From Actinoplanes sichuanensis (GTDB lineage Bacteria; Actinomycetota; Actinomycetes; Mycobacteriales; Micromonosporaceae), in contig NZ_AP028461.1 of NCBI RefSeq assembly GCF_033097365.1, positions 3,472,001 through 3,536,000 of the forward strand: a stretch of DNA of 64,000 nucleotides. Direction: 5' to 3'. This document shows, one piece after another, positions 7,255 to 15,986 of the stretch (position 1 is its first letter; each line of letters opens with the position of its first letter). Both the position numbers and the translations under genes were made by a program. Under the pieces are notes generated by a model. It was not told the DNA's origin and did not search any database. It saw only the letters and a program-made list of their open reading frames with translations.

Positions 7255-7710
7255 TCACCAACGGGACGGCGACGGGCCGCACTGTCTCTCGCAACTGGAG
7301 TCGATGAACTCCGTCAGCACGGGGTCGACATGGAACCATTCGCGCTTACCGGGCACACGCAGGCGCGCGAACTGCTGGTGAAGCTTCCTCTCTTGCCCCC
7401 TGCGTTACGCTTCGTCGTCTATGGCGATGACGTGCAACAACTCCAGGAGGTAGGGGTTACCGGTGTGAAAATCCTCCATCCGCTCGTACGGATGATTGCC
7501 GGTTTTACCGATCTTGATGTGAGGCCCGCAGGCAATGAAGTACACGCCGGCGTAGTAGTGGTCCAGGCCGGGGTTGCCGAGGTCGCCCCAGGCCTTCTGC
7601 TCGGCCTCGATCATGGCGTCTTTCGGGTCGCCGATGGTGAAGCCGTCCATCTCGCGTTCGTACTTTCTGGACCGCCGCCGCCAGTCCCGGAAATCGTCGT
7701 AGTTGGTCAT
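7255..7710 (-). pseudogene. T5orf172/MUG113-type GIY-YIG-like protein with in-frame stop
   Basis: The N-terminal 101 codons read VYFIACGPHIKIGKTGNHPYERM...HTGNPYLLELLHVI, the start of a T5orf172/MUG113 domain (GIY-YIG-like nuclease fold). A TAA at 7405-7407 ends it prematurely. The same frame then continues ERKLHQQFARLRVPGKREWF, exactly the C-terminal LH-x2-F...EWF block this domain normally has, up to TGA at 7255. One nonsense mutation, or a sequencing error, therefore explains the break. Such domains are frequent in phages and defence islands. ATG 7710 follows GGAGAA by about 11 nt. Confidence 0.75.
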
Positions 7711-7919
7711 CGACGGCCATTCTCCCCAGCGGCGCGGGCCCTTGACCAGAGCGGCAGCTTCGCCCACCGGGGACGCACATCACCCCATCACCCCATCGTG
7801 ACTGGCTGACAAACCCGCGGTCCAGCACCGCACGCCCCCGTAAGAGCAGGTCAAGGTTCCGATCAACACGCCAAGATCACGGTTAGCGTGACTTTCCCGA
7901 ACGTTGGTCCCCAAGCGCC

Positions 7920-8216
7920 ATGTCCATCTCCGGCGTGCGCACCGCCTACCGGCACCGCGATGTCGACGCGGTCGCCGTCGCCACCGGCGCCAAGCCGCGC
8001 AACTGGCGCACTCCGGAGCCCGACCCAGGTGGAACGGAGGTGTCGGCATGAGTGCGTGTATCTGCCTCACCCGCTGGCCGCGGCTCTACATCCTGATCGA
8101 GGGCGTCCGGTACGAGGTCGAGCCCGCGGAGACCGACAGCCCCGACCAGTGCCTTGTTCCGCGCCTGGTGCGCTGGCTGTGGCGCTGAGTACACCTCTAT
8201 CCGTTCGGGGTCGTCA
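7920..8216 (+). pseudogene. Decayed partial duplication of 5675-5983
   Basis: Homology starts abruptly at ATGTCCATCTCCGGCGTGCG and covers the last third of the HTH-like gene and almost all of the 63-aa cysteine protein (copy start 8048). The copy keeps VRYEVEPAE but shifts frame before the WCAGCG motif, which is then read in another frame. The upstream part of the HTH gene is missing. This is a tandem-type remnant from an internal duplication or a lost relative of the cluster. Confidence 0.75.
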
Positions 8217-8329
8217 CCACCCAAAGCCGGGTCGCGTGACGCACATCCGCTCCAGGGGCCGCGGGCGCCAGCAGACTGCCACCCAAATAACTTTTTATTT
8301 TCCTCATCTACGAGGTGTTGCGGTCGAAC

Positions 8330-8381
8330 TAACTTAACCCCTAGCATCAACTCACTGCTTCGAGCGGTTAAGTTATCCCCT
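8330..8381. promoter_or_regulatory. Paired repeats upstream of the DGQHR gene
   Basis: TAACTTAACCCCT (8330-8342) and TAAGTTATCCCCT (8369-8381) are near-identical direct repeats 39 bp apart. TAACTTAACC and GGTTAAGTTA (8366-8375) also form a 10-bp inverted repeat. Low GC and position just before AGGAG/TTG suggest an operator or promoter. Confidence 0.5.
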
Positions 8382-8399
8382 CCGAAACTAGGAGTTATT

Positions 8400-9641
8400 T
8401 TGTCGATCGAAATCGACGCCGGGAAGATCAGCGGCCCGCAGCGCCAGAGCACCTTCATCGCGCAGCGCTCGACCCAGGGTGGCCGGGTGGTCTACACCAT
8501 CCGCATCCCGCTGACGAGCCTGGACGTGATCCTGCCGCTGCCAGACCCGGACCAGCCAGACCCGGACAACCGCAAGGTAGATAGTCGACATGCCAAGCTG
8601 TTCGGCGAGTACATCCACCTGCACGAATCGTGGGTAGCGCCCACGCTGCTCGCCCGGGACAACGGTGGCTGCACCTTCGTTGAAATCCCGGGCACCGACG
8701 GGCGCATCGGCTACCTGACCATCCCCTGGGCCATCGGTGCGCTGTCCCCCCTGTCGAACATCGACGGCCAGCACCGCATCCTCGGCGTGCACCTGATCAT
8801 CAGGATCCTGGGCGAGGAGATCAAAAAGATCGACCGGGAGATCACCCGCACCACCAAGCCCGAGAAGATCGAGGAGCTGACCACCTCGCGGGACCGGCTC
8901 GCTGGGCACCTGAAGCGACTGGAGAACGAGTCGGTCGGCGTGGACATCTACGTCGAGCCCAACAACGTCCTGGCCCGACAGATGTTCGTCGATGTCGCGG
9001 ACAACGCCAAGGGCATCTCCAGCGCGCTCAAGGCCCGCTTCGACAGCAGCAAGGTCGCCAACCGCATTCTGGACCGGGTGATCAGCCACGCGCTGCTCAA
9101 GGGCAAGGTGGACCTGGAGCAGGACCGCATGACCGCCAAGAACCCCAACCTCATGGGCGCCAAGCACGTCGCCGACCTCACCCGCGGCGTCGCCGTCGGT
9201 GTCTCCGGCCGTATCGGCAAGCAGCGGGAACGTGAACTCGCCGACGAGGTCATGGTCGAGATGGTCCACGGCTTCCTCGACTGCCTCGCGGACGGGTTCA
9301 AGGATCTCGCCGCCGTCGCCGAAGGCACCCTCAAGCCTCTGGACCTGCGCGCCCAGTCCCTCCTGGGGTCCATCGGCATGCTGCGGGTGCTCGCCGGCGT
9401 TCACCACGAACTGCGGGAGAACCACGACGCCAACGACGACGACATCATCGCGTTCTTCACCAAGCTCGACCCGCACATGAACGCCCCGGTCGCCGGCGAC
9501 AGCATCTGGCGCAACACCGCCGCTAACAGCGACTTCGAGAGTGGCCCCACCACCTCGGCCCCGATCATGCGCACTCAGAACCTGATCCACCTTGTCAAGG
9601 TGATTGTCGGCTGGTACACCAACCCGCCCGCTCAACTCTGA
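8400..9641 (+). CDS. DGQHR-domain protein (DndB-like)
   Basis: 413 aa from a TTG preceded 5 nt upstream by AGGAG; longer readings run into the decayed duplicate. SNIDGQHRILG at about 120-129 is the signature of DGQHR proteins, which include DndB, the transcriptional regulator of DNA phosphorothioation clusters. A charged helical segment (EEIKKIDREITRTTKPEKIEEL) follows, then a region with FVDVADNAKGIS typical of the family. No dndCDE or other modification genes are in the window, so its partner is unknown. It sits alone between the decayed duplicate and a strong terminator; the repeats upstream suggest self-regulation. Confidence 0.8.
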   Translation: MSIEIDAGKISGPQRQSTFIAQRSTQGGRVVYTIRIPLTSLDVILPLPDPDQPDPDNRKVDSRHAKLFGEYIHLHESWVAPTLLARDNGGCTFVEIPGTDGRIGYLTIPWAIGALSPLSNIDGQHRILGVHLIIRILGEEIKKIDREITRTTKPEKIEELTTSRDRLAGHLKRLENESVGVDIYVEPNNVLARQMFVDVADNAKGISSALKARFDSSKVANRILDRVISHALLKGKVDLEQDRMTAKNPNLMGAKHVADLTRGVAVGVSGRIGKQRERELADEVMVEMVHGFLDCLADGFKDLAAVAEGTLKPLDLRAQSLLGSIGMLRVLAGVHHELRENHDANDDDIIAFFTKLDPHMNAPVAGDSIWRNTAANSDFESGPTTSAPIMRTQNLIHLVKVIVGWYTNPPAQL

Positions 9642-9650
9642 CAACACACC

Positions 9651-9698
9651 CACAGCGCGGAGGGGCCCGACCAGATGGTCGGGCCCATCCGCGCTGTG
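9651..9698. terminator. Strong bidirectional terminator
   Basis: CACAGCGCGGA (9651-9661) and the following GGGCCCGACC pair with GGTCGGGCCC and TCCGCGCTGTG ending at 9698, with an AGAT loop. Ten nt after the DGQHR stop and before the convergent XseA-like gene. Confidence 0.85.
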
Positions 9699-9767
9699 GG
9701 CCGCCGCGGCCTCCTGCCTCTGCCGGGCCCGACTACACAGGGCAACCAGTAGGAGACAAGCCTAGGG

Positions 9768-11786
9768 TCAGCGGCCGGTGGTGGGTGGCTGCCGTATCCG
9801 GGTCAGGGCGGCTTCGTGCCCGAGGTCGATCGCGGTGAGACGCTGCCGCAGGGCACTGGTCTCCCGGTCGGCTGCGTCCGGCCACCTGTCGTCGAGGGGC
9901 AGCTCGGCGATCCGTTCCTGCGTTTCCGCGGCCGCCATCCGTCGGGCGGCCGGGTGGTCGACGAGGATCGCCCGGATCGCGTGCGCCGCGTCCGCCGGGG
10001 TGATCGCCTCGAAGTCGGCGGGCAGTCCGGCGGTGAACGTGCCGTGCCCGACCGCGAGCACAACGGTTTTACCAGCCTGCCGGAGCCCGTCAACGGCGGT
10101 ACGCACCGCTGGGGTGACGAGCCGGCCCAGGTCGGTGCGGTCTCCGCCGCCGCGGGCGATCAGCACCCCGTCCAGCCCGGGGTCACCGGCGAGGGCGCGC
10201 AGGACGGCGGCGAGCTCGTCAGCGGCGCCGGCCGCGTTCGCGGCGAACGTACGGTACTGAACGTCGAGGACCCCGCCGTCGAGTTTCGGCGCGATGTCGG
10301 AGCCGACATGCCCCCGGGACGTGATCACGCACACGCGGGGCCGTGGCGGCGGGGTGCCGCGCAGCCCGGGCGGGCGCAACGCGTCGACGAGGTGCTGTTC
10401 GCGGCCGCTGGCGGCCCGGATCGCGCGCAAACCAGTGAAGTGTCGCCAGATCGCGTCCTCGAGCAGCAGCGCGTCCTCGCTGTCCGGATCGTCGAGGACG
10501 GCGATCAGGTGCGCGCCGGTGGGAACACCGGGCTGGGGGCGGAACCGGAACGTGGTCTGCAGCGCCGTGTCGGCTTCGCGGCCCCGGCCGGCCCGTTCGA
10601 GGCGGGCGGCAACCGCGGCTGGCTCCAGGGTTGTCGTTCCAGCCGGGCGCCGGTACTCCGGCGGGCGGGTGTACTGAATCGTCCACGGCATCGCGGTCAG
10701 TTGGCCGAGAGTGCGGGTCAGCAGGGTCTCGTGACGGCGCAGCCGGTCCCGGTCGGCGTCGAAGATCTCGATGGTGAGGGTGAATGTTGGGCGGATGGTC
10801 TCCCCGGCGGTTTCGACGTGGACGCGGTGCGCGCGTAGGAACGCGGCGGCCGCGTCCAGGTGCCGTCCGGCAGCCAGACGGGTAACCAGCCGAGTGACGG
10901 TCAGAATCGAGCCGTGCGGCAGAAATGCCTCCGCAGGCGCGTACGCAGCACCGCTGGTGCGCCGCAGCGGATCCTGCGGGGATGCAGCGGCGGCCGCGTC
11001 GCCAAGGTGCCGTCCGGCGAGCAGCAGCGCGCCGAGGTCACTGTTCGCGGCGACGCAGCCGACCAGGTCGTCGAGGATGCGCCTGCCGAGCCCGGCGGAC
11101 CAGGTGCCGGTGCCAGGGTGCCAGCCGCACCCAGCGTAGTCGTGGTAGTGCCGTTCGGGTGGGACGGCGATGTACTCGCGGGCGACCGCGATGATGTCGG
11201 CGAGTCGGCCCACGTCGGCGGTGCCGATCAGGTCGTGGACGCCGGTGACCTCTGCCAGGCCGAGGCGGGCGGCGATGACGTCGCCGAGGTCGCGTACCTC
11301 GTCATCGCGGGCGTCGACGCACGGGTAATCGAGTTCACGGGCGAAGTAGCAGCGCTCGTGCAGCCAGGTGAGGATGTCGGCCAGGGTGCGCCGGGTCGCT
11401 GCTTCGTCGAGGCGGCGTACAGGCACATGCCCGGATCCGATGTCGACGGGCCACCGACGCGGGGAGTGCGTCACCTGGTGCGGCAGGGCGCGTAGGAATC
11501 CGTCCAGTTCGCCCCTGCCGGTCTGGCTGAACGCGGCCGCGACGTCGCTGGCGGTGAACGCATCCTGCAGAATCAGTTCGGCCATGCCGTACCACTCGGT
11601 GCCGCTGCGGGCGGATAGTTCGGTGACGGCCGCAGCGATCGTGTCCGGGCTGAACCGCAGGCCGAGCCCGGCGAAGCTGCCGTCGTCGGCCGTCAGGCTC
11701 GGATCCGGGTTACCAAAAGAGGCGCTGCTGGCGGTGGAGCTGCCGAAGGTGGAGCGGGAGGGCAGGGTGGGGCCGGCGTCGGGCAT
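9768..11786 (-). CDS. Exonuclease VII large subunit (XseA)-like domain protein
   Basis: About 672 aa from the ATG at 11786; the frame is open further upstream but overlaps tniQ and lacks protein-like sequence. The C-terminal third matches the XseA core: RPRVCVITSRGHVGSDIA, then DGVLIARGGGDRTDLGRLV (about 535-555) and VVLAVGHGTFTAGLPADFEAI (about 575-595), ending TPADAAHAIRAIL. These correspond to the RGGGS-EDL and VGHE-D blocks of exonuclease VII. The N-terminal 400 aa are not recognised and no XseB is present. It lies just downstream of tniQ in the same direction, so it may belong to the transposition module or be cargo. Start uncertain; no clear ribosome binding site. Confidence 0.65.
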   Translation of the reverse strand: MPDAGPTLPSRSTFGSSTASSASFGNPDPSLTADDGSFAGLGLRFSPDTIAAAVTELSARSGTEWYGMAELILQDAFTASDVAAAFSQTGRGELDGFLRALPHQVTHSPRRWPVDIGSGHVPVRRLDEAATRRTLADILTWLHERCYFARELDYPCVDARDDEVRDLGDVIAARLGLAEVTGVHDLIGTADVGRLADIIAVAREYIAVPPERHYHDYAGCGWHPGTGTWSAGLGRRILDDLVGCVAANSDLGALLLAGRHLGDAAAAASPQDPLRRTSGAAYAPAEAFLPHGSILTVTRLVTRLAAGRHLDAAAAFLRAHRVHVETAGETIRPTFTLTIEIFDADRDRLRRHETLLTRTLGQLTAMPWTIQYTRPPEYRRPAGTTTLEPAAVAARLERAGRGREADTALQTTFRFRPQPGVPTGAHLIAVLDDPDSEDALLLEDAIWRHFTGLRAIRAASGREQHLVDALRPPGLRGTPPPRPRVCVITSRGHVGSDIAPKLDGGVLDVQYRTFAANAAGAADELAAVLRALAGDPGLDGVLIARGGGDRTDLGRLVTPAVRTAVDGLRQAGKTVVLAVGHGTFTAGLPADFEAITPADAAHAIRAILVDHPAARRMAAAETQERIAELPLDDRWPDAADRETSALRQRLTAIDLGHEAALTRIRQPPTTGR

Positions 11787-11940
11787 GCAGTTCAGCGTGC
11801 CCGCGGCCGGCGGTGAGAGGCAACCCGTCTGCCTGCCGGATACGCTGGCGGACCCGGCAGCGTACGTGGTGTCTGCCCCGCCCCAACCACGCTTCGCGGC
11901 GACTACACAACGTAGCGCTAAAGGCCCAGAATCTGTCCCA

Positions 11941-13199
11941 TCAACGAGAACTCGCGACATTTGGATAGGCGCTTTCACCAGTATCGCGGCCCGGAAGGAC
12001 CATGACGTTCATGCCGGGCCAGTGCGGGAGATGCTCTGCCCGGAGGCCGCTGTTGATCAGACCCTGGCGCGTCCGTTCGTACCCTTCGGGGGGGGGGCGG
12101 TCCATCGCGCTGAGCTGGATGAGCAACTGGCGAGAGGCGTCACGGTCGTCAACGATGGTGAGAAGCCAGTCGTTGAAGTCCCGGACCGCGTTCGCCCACG
12201 CGACGGCGGGATCGGGGTCGCTCCGGACGGGCCGGTCCGACTCCCGCGAGAGCAGCGATCCGAGCGTCCCCCTAGCCCAGATGACGCCCTGGCTGCTGAG
12301 GTGCATCGCCATGGCGGCGGCTTCGAGCATCGCCACCTGACGGTCCCAATCCATGCCTCGTACGGCGCCCAGCGGATCTGCCCGGCACGCACGGGCCGCT
12401 CGACGCGGGCCCAGATCGTCTCCAACGTCGCCTTGTCCGCCTTGCGGCGCAGGAACGACATGGGGGTGTTGACCTCGTCGAGCACGATCCGCAGCAGCCG
12501 GAACCACACGCCGACATGAACGGTCCGGCGCGGCAGCGTGACCTGGCCGGTGGTGATCCCTTCGTGGGTACGCCGGTCCATGTCCTGAACCATCTCGGTG
12601 ACGGCGGTTACCTCCGGGTCGGGCGCGCCCGGGTAGTGCCGCACGGCAAGCCCGGCGGGCTGCAGGAGGCATCCGTGCTCCGGGCAACTCAGCATGATCG
12701 GGAGTTGCGCCATCAACAGCAGGCCGTGCCCGGGCCGCTCGGCGCAGAGCGGGCAGGCCCGCCGCCGCCGCTCGGCGCCGTCGGCGCTCTGCAACCAGGG
12801 CCGCCACCGGCCGGGGTCGGTGCCGTGGGCGATCATCGTGTGGTCGAACAGCACCGAGTCCTGGCGTACGAAGCAGTCGAAGGTGCCGGCCTGCTCGACG
12901 TCGAGGGTGTCGAGCAGCCATGGCGTCCAGCCGGCGATGGTCATGTGCCGCAGCTGCCCGATCGGCACGCCGCTGCGCTCGTGCAGCGCCTGCAGCAGGT
13001 GGGCCGGCGGGTCGGTGTCGAGCAGCTCGCGTTCCTGGGACGGTTTGACCTTGCCGACCTGTCGGGCCGCCGTCCCGAGGTTGTGCTCCACGAGGGTGCT
13101 GAGCGGGAGTTTGTAGAGGCTGGCGGTTCGTTCCAGCCATGACGACAGCGCCTCGCCGGGCAGCGGCTGCGGGTGCAGTGGCCACCGGGGTGGGATCAC
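11941..13199 (-). CDS. tniQ: TniQ-family transposition protein, frameshifted
   Basis: GTG start overlaps the tniB stop (GTGA). The first ~280 residues are TniQ-like: PLHPQPLPGEALSSWLERTA, a helical region, and a zinc-finger-like CPLCAERPGHG...LSCPEHGC. At about 12350 the frame breaks: QIRWAPYEA continues naturally only in another frame as MDWDRQVAMLEAAAMAMHLS, which then runs to TGA at 11941 as a convincing C-terminus. Together this gives about 419 aa, normal for TniQ. The second frame has its own ATG at 12354 after an ACGAGG, so two polypeptides, a programmed shift, a mutation or a sequence error are all possible. A run of 10 G at 12088-12097 also lies in the gene but does not break the distal frame. 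Confidence 0.82.
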
Positions 13200-14101
13200 G
13201 CCAGCTCCCGCTCGAACAGGCGGCGGCGTTCGGTCGGCCCGGCGTACTGGGCTATGACCAGCGTTCGCTGGTTGATCGCTTCCTCCCCGGACTCGATCGC
13301 GACGATCGCCGCGTCGGTGAGCAGCATGGCCAGCTCGCCGATCGTGCCCTCGCTGCGGGTGATCAGGTAGGAGGCCATCTCGGCGGACGCGATCGGCGAC
13401 GGCCGGCGCAGCGGGAACGACGTGGCGAAGCTGGCCAGCAGCGAGCACGCCCCGGCGTCGGGCGTCCACAACGGCAGCGTGAACGGCTCGAACCGGTTTT
13501 CCAGCTGGTCATCGGACCGGATCGCCAGGTACGCCTCCCGGGTGCCGACCCCGACCAGAGGGATGCGCAGCTCGTTGCCCAGGAACCGGATCAGGTTCAG
13601 GAACTCCCGGCGGGTGTCGCCGCGGCCCGCGAGGACGTTGTGCAGCTCGTCGATGACGAGCACCCGGACACCGACCGCGCGCATCAGCGACAGCGCCACC
13701 TGCTCCAGCTCGGCCAGGCGTTGGCGAGGCCGCAGGGGTGCGCCCATGGCTGCGAGCAGCGCCACGTAGAACCGGATCACCGAGGGTTCCGAGGGCATCT
13801 GCATCACCAGGACCGGGATCTGCTCGTGGTCGGGGTGCGACACCGGCGGGTGCAGCCGCCGGAACTTCTCCACGATCATCGACTTGCCGTTGTTGGTCGG
13901 CCCGAGGATCAGCAGGTTCGGCATCCGCTGCTTGTCCGGCCAGGTCAGCAGGCTTTCCAGCCGCTCCAGGGCGTCCACGGCGCGTGGGTAGCCGATCCAC
14001 CGGTCGGCGCGGATGCGGTGCACCCGCTCGGCGTCGGGCAGCACCGCGACCAGCCGCGCGGCCGGGTGCAGGTGGGCCAGGTCCATCAGCTCGGCGTCCA
14101 C
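13196..14101 (-). CDS. tniB: TniB AAA+ ATPase of transposition
   Basis: 301 aa. GTG at 14101 is 2 nt after the tniA stop. Walker A GPTNNGKS at about 67-74 and Walker B VLVIDELH at about 147-154 are clear, followed by LIRFLGNELRIPLVGVGTREA with the sensor-I type segment. TniB-type ATPases load on target DNA and recruit the TniA transposase, as in Tn5053/Tn402 and Tn7-like elements. Overlaps the tniQ start by 4 bp, so tniA-tniB-tniQ form one operon. Confidence 0.92.
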   Translation of the reverse strand: MDAELMDLAHLHPAARLVAVLPDAERVHRIRADRWIGYPRAVDALERLESLLTWPDKQRMPNLLILGPTNNGKSMIVEKFRRLHPPVSHPDHEQIPVLVMQMPSEPSVIRFYVALLAAMGAPLRPRQRLAELEQVALSLMRAVGVRVLVIDELHNVLAGRGDTRREFLNLIRFLGNELRIPLVGVGTREAYLAIRSDDQLENRFEPFTLPLWTPDAGACSLLASFATSFPLRRPSPIASAEMASYLITRSEGTIGELAMLLTDAAIVAIESGEEAINQRTLVIAQYAGPTERRRLFERELA

Positions 14102-14102
14102 G

Positions 14103-15761
14103 TCACCACTCCTCGACCACTGCGAACGGGGCGGCGTCGGCCGCCGCCACGATGATGGGCGGCAACGGGGCCGGGTTGCTGGTTGCCGGCGGCGGGACGG
14201 CCGTCGCGCGGCGCTCGGCGTCGCGGCGGGCGCGGCGGGTGGTCCGTGACGCCTCGTCGGTGATCGCGCGCTGCTGGCGGACCATGCGGAACAGATCTTC
14301 CTCGTCGACCTCGCGGCGGCCCTTCTCCCGCAGCGCGGCCACCGCGGCACGGTGCTCCCACAACCCGACCGGCGGGTTGGACAAGGTCCGGTAGGGCACC
14401 TGCAGGTAAACGCCGCCGTCGGGATCCAGCGCCCAGATCCGGCTGAGATCGCGCGGGTCGCGGCGCAGCACGAACTTGCCGAGCTGCTCACGGCGGGCGA
14501 TCCACGGCTTGAGCGCGTCGCAGTAGTACCAGACGTGATCGATGACGAACCCGGTCGTGTGCAGCGAGCGGCGCACCACCGGCAGGAAGTCGACCAGGAA
14601 CGCCGTCTCGTTCGTCACCGTCGCCGGTGCCCGCCCGTTCGTGACCGCGTCAGCCCACCGGCCAGCTGGGGTCTGCCCGAGCGTGGAGTGGACCGTGCCG
14701 TGGTAGCCGGCCACCGCCAGCGCCAGCCACCGCTCCAGTTCGCCGACCGTCAGCACGGCCAGGCGCTCGGAGTCGTAGCCGCCGCTCTCCTTCGTGCTTG
14801 AGAACGTGGTTCCGGGCAGCTCGTGAACCATCGTCATCATCGTGCCGATGACCCGTTCCACGATGCCGCCGTAGTGCGGCTGGCCCGGAGGCCGCCACCG
14901 CAGCGTGACTCCGTGCTGCTCGCAGCCCCGGCGCAGGGCCTCGCTCTTGAACTCGGCCGCGTTGTCCAGATACAGCTCAGCTGGCTTGCCGCTCATCGGC
15001 CAGGCGACTTCGACGCCGATGCGCTCCAGCCACGCCCGTTTGCCGGTCACCATGTGCGCCAGGCACAACCCGACCGACAACGCCGACGGCGCCTCCAGCG
15101 TCACCACCAGGCCGACGATCGCGCGGCTGAGAACGTCGATCGCCACGGTGATGTACGGACGTCCGATCGGCAGCCGGTGCCGTTCATCGACCACGATCAC
15201 GTCAATCACGGTGTGGTCAATCTGGACCTGTTCCAGCAGCTCACTGACCTGCTGCGGCACCCCGCCCGCCGACCGCAGCGGCCGGGCCGCGTCCACGCCC
15301 TCCCTCGCTAGCATCGTGGCCACCGGATCCAGCTTCTCCGCCCGGCGCACCAGCGCACCCCGCGACGGCGAGGGCAGTCCCCGGCTCCGGCACAGCCGCG
15401 CGACCTCCCGGTGCACCGCCGACATCGAGCGCCGCTGCTTGGTCAGGTACCGGGTACGCAGCACCTCGCGGATGATCGCCTCGACCGCCTCGGGTAGGTG
15501 CTCGCGGCCCCGGCCGCCGCTGGACTGGCCGGGGAGCATGTCCGAGACGACTCCCTCGCCCTGGCGCCAGCGGCGAAGCAGCACGTACACCTGGCGCTGG
15601 GACAAGCCGAGTTCGGCGGCGGCCTCGTCCGCGCAACGGTGGCCGACCTCGTCCAGCTCGGCGAGACGGCCGATCACCTCAGCGCGGCGAACCGCGAGAT
15701 CCCAGGCTGCCGAAGACGCCGTCAACACGCCCCGCTCGGGAACCAGGTGCGCCTCGTCCAC
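14103..15761 (-). CDS. tniA: TniA DDE transposase
   Basis: 552 aa from GTG 15761, chosen because GGGAGG lies 7 nt upstream; a longer ATG reading is unlikely. N-terminal HTH regions (LGLSQRQVYVLLRRWR, about 51-66) precede a retroviral-type integrase core with D182 (VQIDHTVID), D266 (ELYLDNAAEF) and E302 (GGIVERVIG). The D-E spacing of exactly 35 residues is the DD35E signature. The C-terminus is a beta-rich and basic domain as in MuA/TniA relatives. It starts 122 bp inside the right terminal repeat and is the catalytic subunit of the transposon. Confidence 0.94.
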   Translation of the reverse strand: MDEAHLVPERGVLTASSAAWDLAVRRAEVIGRLAELDEVGHRCADEAAAELGLSQRQVYVLLRRWRQGEGVVSDMLPGQSSGGRGREHLPEAVEAIIREVLRTRYLTKQRRSMSAVHREVARLCRSRGLPSPSRGALVRRAEKLDPVATMLAREGVDAARPLRSAGGVPQQVSELLEQVQIDHTVIDVIVVDERHRLPIGRPYITVAIDVLSRAIVGLVVTLEAPSALSVGLCLAHMVTGKRAWLERIGVEVAWPMSGKPAELYLDNAAEFKSEALRRGCEQHGVTLRWRPPGQPHYGGIVERVIGTMMTMVHELPGTTFSSTKESGGYDSERLAVLTVGELERWLALAVAGYHGTVHSTLGQTPAGRWADAVTNGRAPATVTNETAFLVDFLPVVRRSLHTTGFVIDHVWYYCDALKPWIARREQLGKFVLRRDPRDLSRIWALDPDGGVYLQVPYRTLSNPPVGLWEHRAAVAALREKGRREVDEEDLFRMVRQQRAITDEASRTTRRARRDAERRATAVPPPATSNPAPLPPIIVAAADAAPFAVVEEW

Positions 15762-15882
15762 CGTCGATCCTCCCGTGCCGTGCACAGGAGCACGAGCCAA
15801 GATCGACATTAGTGCATACGAGTCCAATCAGGCCAGAGGTCCGTACCCGACTGCACCGCCCCAGTAAGGACGACTCCCGACC

Positions 15883-15907
15883 GTGCAGTCGACCTCGGAA
15901 ACCGACA
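15883..15907 (-). repeat. Right 25-bp terminal inverted repeat of Tn402/Tn5053-like element
   Basis: Perfect reverse complement of 1568-1592. Immediately followed by CCAAG (15908-15912), the second copy of the target duplication; the sequence then continues the interrupted res region of the Tn3-family element. Confidence 0.93.
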
Positions 15908-15986
15908 CCAAGTGCCTACCAAAACCCATAACGGAAACAAGACAACACAACTTCATCCCGGAAGTGAGTTTCGATAGAGTCAAGCG

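Larger units (their letters stand above)
1568..15907. mobile_element. Tn402/Tn5053-like (TniABQ) transposon carrying an RT-HEPN module
   Basis: The boundaries are defined by perfect 25-bp inverted repeats (1568-1592, 15883-15907). They begin TGTC and end CGACTGCAC, like my recollection of the Tn402/Tn5053 termini. A perfect 5-bp duplication CCAAG flanks them (1563-1567 and 15908-15912). tniA, tniB and tniQ lie at the right end. The left 10 kb is cargo: reverse transcriptase, HEPN protein, serine recombinase, a three-gene cluster with a decayed partial duplicate, T5orf172 pseudogene, DGQHR protein and XseA-like protein. The intact target duplication points to simple, relatively recent insertion. 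Confidence 0.93.

Noticed and set aside
8388..9653. 421-codon open frame opposite the DGQHR gene
   Set aside because: Complement of a gene with a recognised signature and a ribosome binding site; no motifs of its own.
12088..12097. Run of ten G in tniQ as cause of the frameshift
   Set aside because: The distal frame reads through the run without loss of protein character (DRPPPEGYERTRQG); the break is 250 bp earlier in the gene.
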